Shown here: in pieces, positions 8,680 to 16,909 of the stretch
Position numbering within the stretch: position 1 is the first letter of the stretch
Layout of the letters: each line of letters opens with the position of its first letter
NCBI GenBank assembly: GCA_963736975.1
Contig: CAVTQY010000001.1
Span: 2,232,001-2,296,000, forward strand
From: CAVTQY01 sp963736975
GTDB lineage: Bacteria > Pseudomonadota > Alphaproteobacteria > Acetobacterales > Acetobacteraceae
DNA: 64,000 nucleotides
Direction of reading: 5' to 3'
Program-made: the position numbers and the translations under genes
The notes under the pieces: model-generated
Seen by the model: only the letters and a program-made list of their open reading frames with translations
What the model was told of the DNA's origin: nothing
Databases searched by the model: none

Positions 8680-9563
8680 CAGCCCGCCAGAAATCCGGTA
8701 ACTTCAGCCAGCAACAGCTCCAGCCGGTCGTGGTGCACCCAATGTCCGGCGCCGTCCACGCCCAGCACGCGTGCCTGTTGAAAGAACGCCAGCCGCCCGT
8801 CAGCGGCAGGATCGGTGGCCCAGCTCTCTTTCCCCCACACCAACAGCGTCGGGCACACAATCCGCTCCCACAGCCCGGCGATCTCCTCGCGCGTCATGTC
8901 GTACGGCGGCCAGATGCGGACATAGGGATCGAACTTCCAGCTATAGGTCCCGTCCTCGTTCTGGTTCACCGCGTGCTGCGTCAGATGCCGCGCCTGTTCG
9001 GGCGTCAGCCGCTTGTTTGCCTCCTGCATCCGCCGCAGCGCCTCCTCGATCGAGGCATAGCGCCGCGGCAGCCGCGCGGCCATCGCCCGCTGTTCATCGA
9101 CCCAGGCGCGCATACGTATCTCGATCGGCCGTCCCGGCTGGTCGCCGGCGTTGCGCGGACCCGGACCAAGGCCCTCGATTGCCACCAGCCGGCGCACGGT
9201 CTCCGGATAGATGCCGCTGTAACGCAGTGCGATATTGCCGCCGAGCGAATGCGCCACGATCGACACCGGCGCGAGGCTTTGCTGATGAATAAGCTGCGCG
9301 AGATCGTAGATGTAGTTGGCCATGGTATAATGGCCGGAGCGCGACCATGCGCTGTCGCCATGGCCACGCAGGTCGGGAGCGATCACATGCCATTGCTCTC
9401 GCAGTGCGGTCGCCACCCAGTCCCAACTGCGGCAATGGTCGCGTCCGCCGTGCAGCAGCAGAAGCGGCGGCGCGTCCGGGTTACCCCAGTCCACGTAGTG
9501 CAGCCGCAGCCGTTGCGAGAACCAAACGCGCGACACCGGCCCGGGCAGGTTACGATGCGGCAT
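8679..9563 (-). CDS. Alpha/beta hydrolase
   Basis: The product has 294 residues from ATG 9563, which overlaps the amidase stop (ATGA). Motifs include LLLLHGGRDHCRSWDW for the oxyanion region, VAHSLGGNIALRY with the nucleophilic serine near residue 105, an acid after LLVWGKESWATDP, and the catalytic histidine in GAGHWVHHD. The fold and length suit a carboxylesterase or C-C hydrolase. Its place between an amidase and an amidohydrolase suggests a step in the same degradation route. No signal peptide is visible, so it is cytoplasmic. Confidence 0.82.
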   Translation of the reverse strand: MPHRNLPGPVSRVWFSQRLRLHYVDWGNPDAPPLLLLHGGRDHCRSWDWVATALREQWHVIAPDLRGHGDSAWSRSGHYTMANYIYDLAQLIHQQSLAPVSIVAHSLGGNIALRYSGIYPETVRRLVAIEGLGPGPRNAGDQPGRPIEIRMRAWVDEQRAMAARLPRRYASIEEALRRMQEANKRLTPEQARHLTQHAVNQNEDGTYSWKFDPYVRIWPPYDMTREEIAGLWERIVCPTLLVWGKESWATDPAADGRLAFFQQARVLGVDGAGHWVHHDRLELLLAEVTGFLAG

Positions 9564-10957
9564 CAATCGATCGCCGGCCGCCGCTTGTGCCATTCTGTCG
9601 CGCGCTCGAACGCCGCGGCGACGCGCAGCACTGTCGCCTCTTGCCAGTACCGTCCGACGAACTGTACCGACAGCGGCAAGCCGTCGCGCGACATCCCGGC
9701 CATCATCGCTAATGCCGGATGCCCGGTCACATTGAACGGCGTGCGCGCTTGGCGCGGATAGGTGCGCGTGACTTCCGCCGTATCCTCGATCCAACAAGCA
9801 GGATCCATGGAGCTGGCGCACAGCAGGATATCGACATCCCGCAACGCCTCCTCGACGGCGGCAATCATCTGCGCCCGGCGCCGTTGCGCCCCGACATATT
9901 CCGCGGCGGCGATGAACGCCCCTGCCATGAGCCGCTGCCGAGCAAGCTGCCCGTAACCGCCCGGCCGCGCCCGCAGCCACGGCGCATGGACCGACCATGC
10001 CTCGCTGGCCAGGATCACCCGGTTCACCGCGGCAAATTCATTGAGCGAGGGCAGGGCAATCGTCCGCACCTCGGCCCCCGCCAATACCAATACCCGCGCC
10101 GCCTCCTCGATCGCGGCGGTCATCTCCGGATGCGCCGGCATGTCCGTCTCGTGGAAGTGCCGGACGAAACCAATACGCAGGTCGCGCACTCCAAGCTCCG
10201 GCTCGCGCGCGAAACCATAAATCGACGCGGGCGCGCTGCCCGGATCGGCCGCATCATGCCCGGCGATCGCCTCCAGCAGCAGCGCCGCGTCCGCCGTGCA
10301 GCGCGTCAACGGGCCGACATGATCCAGCGTGTAAGCCAGCGGGAATACGCCCCGGCGCGAAACCAAGCCATAGGTCGGCTTCAGCCCGACAATCCCGCAA
10401 CAACTCGCCGGGTTGCGCACCGAGCCGCCGGTATCTGTCCCGAGCGCCAGCGGAAACAGGCCCCCCGCCACGCCGGCGCCCGAACCTGACGACGATCCGC
10501 CCGGATGATGCTGCGGGTTCCATGGATTGCGCGCCGGCGGAAACGGCAGGTCGAAGCTCGGACCGCCGATCGCGAATTCATGCGTCGCCAGCTTGCCCAG
10601 GATCACCGCCCCAGCGGCCCGCAGCTTCGCCGTGACGGCGGCGTCCACCTTCGCGATATTGTCGAGCAGCAGCTTCGAGTGGCAGGTGGTCGGCAGGCCG
10701 GCGACGTCGATGATGTCCTTGATCCCGACCGGGACCCCGTGCAGCGGCCCGCGCCGCCGCCCCGCCGAGATCTCCCGCTCGGCTGCCCGCGCCGCGTCGA
10801 GCGCCATCTCTGCGTCCAGATGCACGAACGTATGCAGCACCGGTTCGAGCCGCGCGATCCGGCCTAACAGCGCCTCGACCAGCTCTACCGGCGACAGCCG
10901 GCGCGCGGCGATAGCCTGCGACGCCTGGGTGGCCGAGAGCCAGCACGGCTCCGTCAC
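9563..10957 (-). CDS. Amidase (amidase-signature family, AtzE/GatA-like)
   Basis: The product has 464 residues from GTG 10957, which overlaps the upstream stop as GTGA. The Ser-cisSer-Lys triad is readable: lysine in GVPVGIKDIIDVAG, the glycine/serine stretch HHPGGSSSGSGAGVAGG, and the nucleophile in GTDTGGSVRNPASCCG, followed by VGLKPTYG. Length and motifs match AtzE-type amidases and GatA paralogues. The preceding small DUF4089 gene is the usual AtzG-like partner, so this is more likely a catabolic amidase than the tRNA amidotransferase. An earlier GTG at 10987 is possible but less well placed. Confidence 0.88.
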   Translation of the reverse strand: MTEPCWLSATQASQAIAARRLSPVELVEALLGRIARLEPVLHTFVHLDAEMALDAARAAEREISAGRRRGPLHGVPVGIKDIIDVAGLPTTCHSKLLLDNIAKVDAAVTAKLRAAGAVILGKLATHEFAIGGPSFDLPFPPARNPWNPQHHPGGSSSGSGAGVAGGLFPLALGTDTGGSVRNPASCCGIVGLKPTYGLVSRRGVFPLAYTLDHVGPLTRCTADAALLLEAIAGHDAADPGSAPASIYGFAREPELGVRDLRIGFVRHFHETDMPAHPEMTAAIEEAARVLVLAGAEVRTIALPSLNEFAAVNRVILASEAWSVHAPWLRARPGGYGQLARQRLMAGAFIAAAEYVGAQRRRAQMIAAVEEALRDVDILLCASSMDPACWIEDTAEVTRTYPRQARTPFNVTGHPALAMMAGMSRDGLPLSVQFVGRYWQEATVLRVAAAFERATEWHKRRPAID

Positions 10958-11136
10958 AGCCCGACGCCGGGACGCATTGGCGGCCACGGCTCGGCCGCCG
11001 GATCATCTGGGACGTGGATGACTCTGGCCGTTTGCGCCGCGTGAGCGGCCGCGGCGGCGACATCATCGGGGTGATCCGCCAGCGCTTTGTCCAGCCCGGC
11101 GGCCTTGGCCAGAGCGATCATCAGCTCGCGATCCAT
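10954..11136 (-). CDS. DUF4089 / AtzG-like small amidase partner
   Basis: A 60-residue protein starts MDRELMIALAKAAGLDKAL and ends PWPPMRPGV. It is acidic to neutral and helical, as in AtzG, the small subunit that complexes the amidase AtzE. GTGAGGATCGAT precedes the ATG, giving a good ribosome site. It is the first gene of a six-gene minus-strand operon, and its stop overlaps the amidase start. The promoter should lie in 11137-11406. Confidence 0.75.
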   Translation of the reverse strand: MDRELMIALAKAAGLDKALADHPDDVAAAAAHAAQTARVIHVPDDPAAEPWPPMRPGVGL

Positions 11137-11189
11137 ATCGATCCTCACCTATGCGAGGCCAGCAAGCGGGCCTGTGGTCTAGTATGCAC

Positions 11190-11262
11190 CCACCATACCT
11201 CTCCCGCACTGCGGGCGTGGTCGCCGCGCGAGCGCGGTGGGTGAGGGGGTCTCATCTCAGAT
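11190..11262. repeat. Degenerate REP-like palindromic sequence
   Basis: ACCTCTCCCGCACTGCGGGC, GTGGTCGCCGCGCGAGCGCG and GGTGGGTGAGGG together resemble a palindromic CTCTCCCGC...GGGTGAGGG element common between genes of Rhodospirillales. Pairing is imperfect. It lies in the 270-base gap (11137-11406) between the amidase operon and rpmJ. The rest of the gap holds only a small CCGTCC/GGACGG hairpin and must also carry both promoters. Confidence 0.45.
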
Positions 11263-11406
11263 TGTCCGTCCCGGACGGCGCGCAACGAGACGCCAGTGAG
11301 CACAACGTGCCCAGCCACCACCCCCCGCAGCCACCGCATTGACACCGCACTACCACTCCCCTATCCACCCCCGCTCTTTTCGCCGCCACCCGGGACGCCC
11401 CGCGCC

Positions 11407-11531
11407 ATGAAGTCCGCAACAGCCTGCGATCGGCCAAGACCCGCGACAAGAACTGCCGCGTCGTGCGCCGACGCGGCCGCGTCTATATCATCAACAAGAA
11501 GAACCCGCGGATGAAGGCCCGCCAGGGCTAG
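11407..11531 (+). pseudogene. rpmJ: Ribosomal protein L36 (bL36), frameshifted at codon 2
   Basis: After ATGAA the DNA encodes a near-perfect 41-residue bL36: VRNSLRSAKTRDKNCRVVRR then GRVYIINKKNPRMKARQG. One G is missing where AAGGTC is expected (11411-11412), so the ATG is out of frame with the body. There is no other start codon nearby in the correct frame. The rest is unblemished, which suggests either a very recent lesion or a sequencing error. It lacks the four-Cys zinc form except for a single cysteine, as in the YkgO-type L36. The TAG stop shares CTAG with the convergent HicB-like ORF. Confidence 0.8.
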
Positions 11532-11770
11532 CCCCACACGATCAGCCGGTTGTGGTACTCGGTGATGTCACCGGGCGGCATCGCGCCGTTCTCGGTGGCA
11601 GCCCGCAGGTACGCGCGCTGGCCTTGATCGCCGATGCCAGGGCGTCTCGCGCGTTTGCAGCGAACCCCCCGGCCCTCCCCACCAACGTTACGTCAGGGCA
11701 GCGGGGGGAAGCCCATCCGCCGCGTGTTACCGTCGCCGGACGGGTCGGCGATCGCGATATAGCTTCTCAC
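11528..11770 (-). pseudogene. HicB-like antitoxin, two frameshifts
   Basis: Three frames on the minus strand join into an 80-residue HicB-like protein. It begins GTG (11770) MRSYIAIADPSGDGNTRRMG, continues FPPLPDVTLVG and FAANARDALASAIKA, and ends ENGAMPPGDITEYHNRL. The order matches HicB antitoxins: a strand, FPDxPGxxTxG, a helix with ANAxEAL, then ENGxxxPxP. One extra C near 11696 and one missing C near 11620 break it, and both are homopolymer sites. No HicA toxin gene is adjacent, so it is an orphan. The assignment is moderate. Confidence 0.5.
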
Positions 11771-11781
11771 GTGCTTTCCCC

Positions 11782-12516
11782 TCACATCCCGAGCACATCC
11801 GTCATCGAATAAAGTCCGGGTGGCTGTCCCACCGCCCAAAGCGCCGCACGCACCGCGCCGGCCGCGAAACTGCGGCGGTCGAAGGCGCGATGGGTCAGCG
11901 CGATATGCTCGCTGTGGGCGGCGAAGATCAGCGTATGCTCGCCCACCACCTGGCCGCCACGCAGCGCCGCGAACCCGATGGCCCCCGTTCGCCGCGCGCC
12001 GGTGTGGCCATGCCGGCCGCTCTCCATCACCTCCGCCAGCGCCACGCCTCGGCCTTTGGCCACCGCGCGCCCGATCGCGACCGCAGTGCCGGACGGCGCA
12101 TCGACCTTCTGCCGGTGGTGCATCTCGACAATCTCGGCATCGTAAGCCTCGGCCGGCAACGCCGCCGCCATCCGCTCCGTCAATGCCAGCACGAGGTTCA
12201 CCCCGGCGGAGAAATTCGCTGCATACACCACCGGAATCCGCTGAGCCGCCCCGGCCACGGCCGCCTCATCGGCTTCCGACAGGCCCGAAGTCCCCAGCAC
12301 CCACGCGATCCCCGCCTCCCCAAGAGCGGCGGCATGTCCCTGGGTCGTGGACGCATGGGTGAAATCCACGATCACCTCGGCCGCCCGCGACAACTCGCCG
12401 ACATCACCGGACCGCCCCGCGCCGCCGGCGAGCACCGCTCCGGCCGCCGTCACTTCTTCCGCGACCAGCCGGCCCATCCGCCCAGTGATCCCGGCGACGC
12501 CGATCCGGACCGTCAT
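11782..12516 (-). CDS. dapB: 4-hydroxy-tetrahydrodipicolinate reductase
   Basis: This 244-residue enzyme of lysine/diaminopimelate synthesis reduces HTPA with NAD(P)H in the cytoplasm. The dinucleotide loop GVAGITGRMGR starts at residue 6. DFTHASTT follows near 52, and the catalytic/signature region EIVEMHHRQKVDAPSGTA lies near 128-145. It is somewhat shorter than E. coli DapB (273), as is common in alphaproteobacteria. GAGGGAGGGAGAG precedes the ATG. It stands alone; the HicB-like ORF begins 11 bases downstream. Confidence 0.93.
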   Translation of the reverse strand: MTVRIGVAGITGRMGRLVAEEVTAAGAVLAGGAGRSGDVGELSRAAEVIVDFTHASTTQGHAAALGEAGIAWVLGTSGLSEADEAAVAGAAQRIPVVYAANFSAGVNLVLALTERMAAALPAEAYDAEIVEMHHRQKVDAPSGTAVAIGRAVAKGRGVALAEVMESGRHGHTGARRTGAIGFAALRGGQVVGEHTLIFAAHSEHIALTHRAFDRRSFAAGAVRAALWAVGQPPGLYSMTDVLGM

Positions 12517-12703
12517 CTCTCCCTCCCTCGTCCCCGACCGCAGGCTCGGTCAACCGAACTGATGGGGCAAGACGTTCCCCGAGCAGTTCTCCGAAGAGGC
12601 GGTGAAGATGCCAATACCCGGGACGCTGCTCTTGCTCGCCCCCACCCTCGCCGCGGTGCTCGCCCGCCGCTATGGTTGCCCGATGCAGGGACGGAGACAA
12701 TCG

Positions 12704-13339
12704 ATGCAAGTGCCGGGCCTTCAACGACGGGGTTTTCTCAAACTCGCGCTGACCGGCTTGGCGGCAACGCAAACCGAGGCGTTGGCACAGGACGCGGCGG
12801 CGGTCATCGCACCTATCCAGCGCTTCTATGTCACCCTGCTCGCGGTCATGAAAGCCGGCCGCATGACCCTCTTTTCCCAGCGGTACCAGATGCTTGCCCC
12901 CGCTCTGGAACAGGCATTCAACATCCCGGCGATTGCGCGCGCCGCAGTCGGATTGGCCTGGTCGTCGTTTCCGCCCGCTCAGCAAGCGCAGGTAATGGCC
13001 GCGTTCACCCGCTACACGGTCTCGACCTGGGTTTCCAACTTCGACACCTATTCCGGCCAGCGGCTCGATGTGCTGCCGAACACGCGCACCGCCGGCAGCG
13101 CGCAAGTGGTGAACACGCAGATCGTCTCGCCGTCCGGCAAGACCAACGTCATCGACTACGTGATGCGCCCCGCGGGAAGCTCGTGGAAAGCGGTTGACGT
13201 GCTGCTGGACGGCAGCATCAGCCAAGTCGCGGTGCTGCGTTCCGACTTTGGGGCGATCGCGATCAGGGGCGCCGGCGCGCTCGCCGAAAGCCTGGACCGC
13301 AAGTCCGCCGATCTGATGGGTAGCATGGCGCCCGTGTAA
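12704..13339 (+). CDS. MlaC/Ttg2D-family phospholipid-binding periplasmic protein
   Basis: From ATG 12704 (GGACGGAGAC upstream) the product has 211 residues. It starts with a signal sequence carrying RRGFLKLALTGLAA, Tat-like, cleaved near ALAQ. The body has IQRFYVTLLAVM, the conserved FNIPAIARAAVG segment, and the ABC-transport auxiliary pattern SWVSNFDTYSGQRLDV, then VIDYVMRPAGSSWKAVDVLL and DGSISQVAVLRSDFGAI. These match MlaC/HpnM-type toluene-tolerance proteins that carry phospholipids or hopanoid-linked lipids between membranes. No MlaD/E/F genes are adjacent. An earlier in-frame ATG at 12602 is less likely. Confidence 0.8.
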   Translation: MQVPGLQRRGFLKLALTGLAATQTEALAQDAAAVIAPIQRFYVTLLAVMKAGRMTLFSQRYQMLAPALEQAFNIPAIARAAVGLAWSSFPPAQQAQVMAAFTRYTVSTWVSNFDTYSGQRLDVLPNTRTAGSAQVVNTQIVSPSGKTNVIDYVMRPAGSSWKAVDVLLDGSISQVAVLRSDFGAIAIRGAGALAESLDRKSADLMGSMAPV

Positions 13340-13688
13340 ATGCGACGCAGCCCACCGAGGTCGCGCTAGCCAAGCCGGCTACCGCGAGAGGCGTTTCGGC
13401 AGACTTGGCCGTCAGCGAGAAGCCAAGACCGGCGAAAGACGGGCCCACGCCAAAATCCAAAGCAGCAGGCGCGTGCGGTCCAAGTACGCCGCCTTCGCAA
13501 CAACCGCAACTCGCCCGATTTGCGCCAGCACGCGGGCTGCCCTGCACCCGTCCCACCACGCCATCAATCGGCTGCCGCACGCTTCCTCGGGCTCCGTGGC
13601 GATTTTCAATTCCGAGTGGCAATCGGCTCTCCGTCAGGCACCAACTCCCAACGGGCAAGCCAATCACCAAACGTCCGCCCGATATCGA
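13340..13688. other. Intergenic stretch without a recognised gene
   Basis: These 349 bases lie between the MlaC-like gene and the convergent MmgE/PrpD gene. A plus-strand frame is open and Pro/Ala/Lys-rich (KPRPAKDGPTPKSKAAGA), but it has no start context, no family match and no conserved core. I see no tRNA, terminator or repeat. It could be a relic of a low-complexity protein. Confidence 0.4.
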
Positions 13689-15032
13689 TCAATGCACCGC
13701 GGTCAGTCCACGCGCGCTGATCGCACCCAGCTCCTGCAGCCGCGCGAATAAAGTTTCCGCCGGAATGTCGGATCGTCCGACCTCCAGACAATCGGAGAAC
13801 TTGTCGTAAATCTGCGCCTCGGTCAGCGGTCGCGATGCATGACCCGTCGCTCGCGCCACCGGCTCGCCCGCTATCATCTCGCCCGAAGCAAGCTCGATCC
13901 GCACCGTGTCAACCGGCGCCGCACCCGGCAGCTCCGGATCGTACTCGCTCGTTGCCTCCGTCCGCACCCGGCGCATCAGCGCCTGCACATCGGGCCGCTG
14001 CACGAACTCGTCCGTCAATTCCCGCAGCCCCACCCGCTTGGCAACGATCGCACCCGCCATCGCGAACTCGATGCTGAATTTTGCTGCCAATCCGGTCCGC
14101 GGCTCGTGGTTGCGCAGCACCGTGGCGAAGTAGTCGCTGATGCCGACAGTCACGCTTTTCACATCGTCCGGCTTCACCGGATGCGCCGCCAGCAGATCCA
14201 GCGCGCAATCAATCGCCCGGTGCGTGCAGTAACAGGTGGGGTATTTCTTGATCCCCAACCCCTGCGACAGCAGCGCCCAGTCCTCGCCCAGCCGCCCCTC
14301 GCCGGTACGGTCCTCGGTCCCCGCGGGGGAGATCGCATGCAGAAACCCCTGCGGATGCTCGAGCGCATCGGGGCTGGCGGTAAATCCCGCCTCCACCAGC
14401 CGCACCGCCATGATCCCCGAATGTGCCGCGCGCCCGGCATGGAACGGCTTGGTCATGGTGCCGAAATTCGCCATTAGCCCGGCGCTCTGCGAGGCCCCCA
14501 GCGCAATCGCCATCGCGGCGCGGCCGGCATCGAGTCGGCGCAGCCTGGCGCAGGCCGCCGCCGCGCCGACCGCGCCATACAGCCCCGTCGGGTGCCAGCC
14601 CTTTGCATGCATCAGCCCCAAATCGCGACGGAACAACTCGGCCCAAGTCTCATACCCGGCGACATAAGCAACCAACAGATCGCTGCCGGACGCATCCAGC
14701 GCCTCCGCCTCGGCTAAGATCGCCGGTACCAGCACGGTGCTCGGGTGCCCGCGCAGGGCAACGTCGTCGTAATCGAGCGCATGCGCGGCCGTGCCGTTAA
14801 TCCACGCCGCCTCCGGCGCCGGCCCGTGCTCGCGGCCGAAGGTGATCGAAGCCGGCCCCGCTCCCGGCGCCAGCACGCTCTTCATAATCTGCACCAACTC
14901 CTCGTTGCGTCCCGCAACCATCGTGCCGATGCAGTCGATGAAGCCCAACCGGGCGACGCGCATCGCTTCCTGCGGAATACGGTTCGCTGACAGTTCGGCG
15001 ACGAACCGGCCGAGCGCCTGTGTGAGACCCAT
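13689..15032 (-). CDS. MmgE/PrpD family protein
   Basis: This 447-residue protein is of the 2-methylcitrate dehydratase (PrpD/MmgE) fold. GGAGGACAGA precedes ATG 15032. Typical blocks are ALDYDDVALRGHPSTVLVPA near residue 85-105, KGWHPTGLYGAVGAAAA near 150, GTMTKPFHAGRAAHSGIMA near 195, and KKYPTCYCTHRAIDCALDLL near 270. Many members act on substrates other than methylcitrate, such as iminodisuccinate or aconitate-like acids. There is no prp gene nearby, so the substrate is open. It is divergent from the phosphate transporter. Confidence 0.85.
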   Translation of the reverse strand: MGLTQALGRFVAELSANRIPQEAMRVARLGFIDCIGTMVAGRNEELVQIMKSVLAPGAGPASITFGREHGPAPEAAWINGTAAHALDYDDVALRGHPSTVLVPAILAEAEALDASGSDLLVAYVAGYETWAELFRRDLGLMHAKGWHPTGLYGAVGAAAACARLRRLDAGRAAMAIALGASQSAGLMANFGTMTKPFHAGRAAHSGIMAVRLVEAGFTASPDALEHPQGFLHAISPAGTEDRTGEGRLGEDWALLSQGLGIKKYPTCYCTHRAIDCALDLLAAHPVKPDDVKSVTVGISDYFATVLRNHEPRTGLAAKFSIEFAMAGAIVAKRVGLRELTDEFVQRPDVQALMRRVRTEATSEYDPELPGAAPVDTVRIELASGEMIAGEPVARATGHASRPLTEAQIYDKFSDCLEVGRSDIPAETLFARLQELGAISARGLTAVH

Positions 15033-15205
15033 TCTGTCCTCCCGCGCCGGAGCGCCGAGCTTTGCCGCGCCCACGCTGCGCCACGCCGCCGATGCTGTCG
15101 AGATCGTCCTCGCGACCCGTCGTCTCCTTGTGAAGAGCGCTGGACGCGGCGTCACCTATCTCGTAGCGCTTGCCCGAACGCCGCTTGCCGGGAAAGGAGC
15201 TGACG

Positions 15206-16861
15206 ATGGGTTTTCCGGTGACCGTTCTGCAACTCGGCGGGTCCGTGGCGCTGCTGCTCTGGGGCATGCGCATGGTGCAGACCGGTGTGCAGCGTGCGTT
15301 CGGCGCCCGACTGAGAAGCTTTCTTAGCACGACCCTGCGCAACCGGGTCACGGCATTCCTCGCCGGCCTGGGCGTTACTGCGATCCTGCAAAGCAGCACC
15401 GCGACCGGCCTGATGGTCAGCGGCTTCGCCGCGGGAGGCCTTGTCGATCTGGTTCCCGGCCTCGCGGTCATGCTTGGCGCGAATGTCGGCTCCACGCTGA
15501 TCGTTCAGGTTCTGTCCTTCGATGTCCTCGCGGTCGCCCCCGTGCTGATCCTGCTCGGTGTGCTGCTGTTCCAGCGCGCCACCGCCGGACCGCGCGATTT
15601 TGGCCGCGTGCTCATCGGGCTCGGCCTCGTGCTGATGGCCCTGAACCAGTTCATCGCCCTGCTCGCGCCCTACGAGGACGCGCCCAGCATTCGCCTGCTG
15701 CTCGGCGCTATCGCCACCCAGCCGGTGCTGGACGTCATCCTTGCCGCCGGCCTCACCTGGGCTGCGCATTCCAGCATCGCGGTCGTGCTGCTGATCATGT
15801 CTCTCGCAGCGAACGGCACGGTGCCGCCCAAGTCAGCCTTCGCGCTCGTCCTCGGCGCCAACCTCGGCACCGCGATCAACCCGGTCCTCGAAGGCGCAAC
15901 CGGCGACGATCCGGCGGCCCGCCGGGTGCCGATCGGAAACCTCGTTAACCGTATAATCGGCGTCACTGTCGGCCTGCTCGTCCTCCCCTACGCCGGTCGC
16001 CTGCTGGCCGCTACCGATGTCAGCCGCTTGCGCGAGGTCGCCGACTTCCACACCGGCTTCAACTTGGTAATGGCCGTGGTCTTCCTCCCCCTGCTCGGGC
16101 CCTATGCCGCCTTCCTGAAGCGTTTGCTGCCCGCGCGGATCGACCCGGCGGATCCCGGCAGGCCCCTTTATCTCGACCCCTCGGCTCGCGAGACGCCGGC
16201 AATCGCGCTGGGCGGCGCCGCGCGCGAGGCGTTGCGGATGGCCGACGTCCTGGAGTCCATGCTGCTGGGCCTGCGCAATTCGTTTGAACGCGGCGACCGC
16301 CGGCGGATCAGCGAAACCAAGCGCCTGGATGATGTGCTCGACAGAGTGAACGCGGCGATCAAGGCATACATCACCTCGCTCGACCCCGAGGCAATGACGG
16401 ACGAGGACCATCGCCGTGTGCGGGAAATCCTGGTCTTTGCAACCAATCTCGAACATGCCGGCGACGTGGTGGACAATAGCCTGCTGAGCCTTGCACATAA
16501 GCGGATCAGGCGCGGGCTCACCTTCTCGCACGAGGGTCAGGCGGAGCTGCTCGCCCTCCTCGACCGCGTCATCGGTAATGTGCGCACCGCCGCTTCGCTG
16601 TTCATGATCGGCGACGAACGCAGCGCACGTCTGTTGGTCGGCGAGAAGGAGGAATTCCGCAACCTGGAAGTCGCGGCGACCGATGCGCATTTCGAGCGCC
16701 TGCGTGCCGGGCGCATCGACACCGCCGAAACGAGCGCGCTGCATCTGGATGCGCTGCGCGACCTCAAGGGCGTCAACGCCCACCTTGTCGCCGCCGCCGC
16801 CTATCCTGTGCTGGAACGGAAGGGCGAGCTGCTGCCCACCCGCCTACGCCAGGATTTGTAA
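15206..16861 (+). CDS. Na/Pi cotransporter family protein with PhoU-like C-terminus
   Basis: The product has 551 residues; AAGGAG lies 8 bases before ATG 15206. The membrane part (to about residue 320) contains the duplicated QSST-type motifs of NptA/PNaS transporters: ILQSSTATGLMVSGFAAGG near 75 and AAHSSIAVVLLIMSLA near 195, with LGANVGSTL and LGANLGTAINP. The last 200 residues are cytoplasmic helices resembling PhoU (DVLESMLLGLRNSF, ATNLEHAGDVVDNSLL). It probably imports phosphate with sodium or takes part in phosphate sensing. It is divergent from the MmgE/PrpD gene, with the shared promoter region at 15033-15205. Confidence 0.88.
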   Translation: MGFPVTVLQLGGSVALLLWGMRMVQTGVQRAFGARLRSFLSTTLRNRVTAFLAGLGVTAILQSSTATGLMVSGFAAGGLVDLVPGLAVMLGANVGSTLIVQVLSFDVLAVAPVLILLGVLLFQRATAGPRDFGRVLIGLGLVLMALNQFIALLAPYEDAPSIRLLLGAIATQPVLDVILAAGLTWAAHSSIAVVLLIMSLAANGTVPPKSAFALVLGANLGTAINPVLEGATGDDPAARRVPIGNLVNRIIGVTVGLLVLPYAGRLLAATDVSRLREVADFHTGFNLVMAVVFLPLLGPYAAFLKRLLPARIDPADPGRPLYLDPSARETPAIALGGAAREALRMADVLESMLLGLRNSFERGDRRRISETKRLDDVLDRVNAAIKAYITSLDPEAMTDEDHRRVREILVFATNLEHAGDVVDNSLLSLAHKRIRRGLTFSHEGQAELLALLDRVIGNVRTAASLFMIGDERSARLLVGEKEEFRNLEVAATDAHFERLRAGRIDTAETSALHLDALRDLKGVNAHLVAAAAYPVLERKGELLPTRLRQDL

Positions 16862-16909
16862 ACGACCGCGAGCGAAGCGTGGCGGGACGCTACACCGCTC
16901 GCTCCGTCG

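Noticed and set aside
7402..8781. Long plus-strand frame opposite the amidohydrolase
   Set aside because: It mirrors the codon pattern of the real minus-strand gene and has no recognisable motifs.
13405..13809. Proline-rich plus-strand frame considered as a secreted or SPOR-like protein
   Set aside because: There is no start context, no signal peptide and no conserved core, and it runs into the antisense of the MmgE/PrpD gene.
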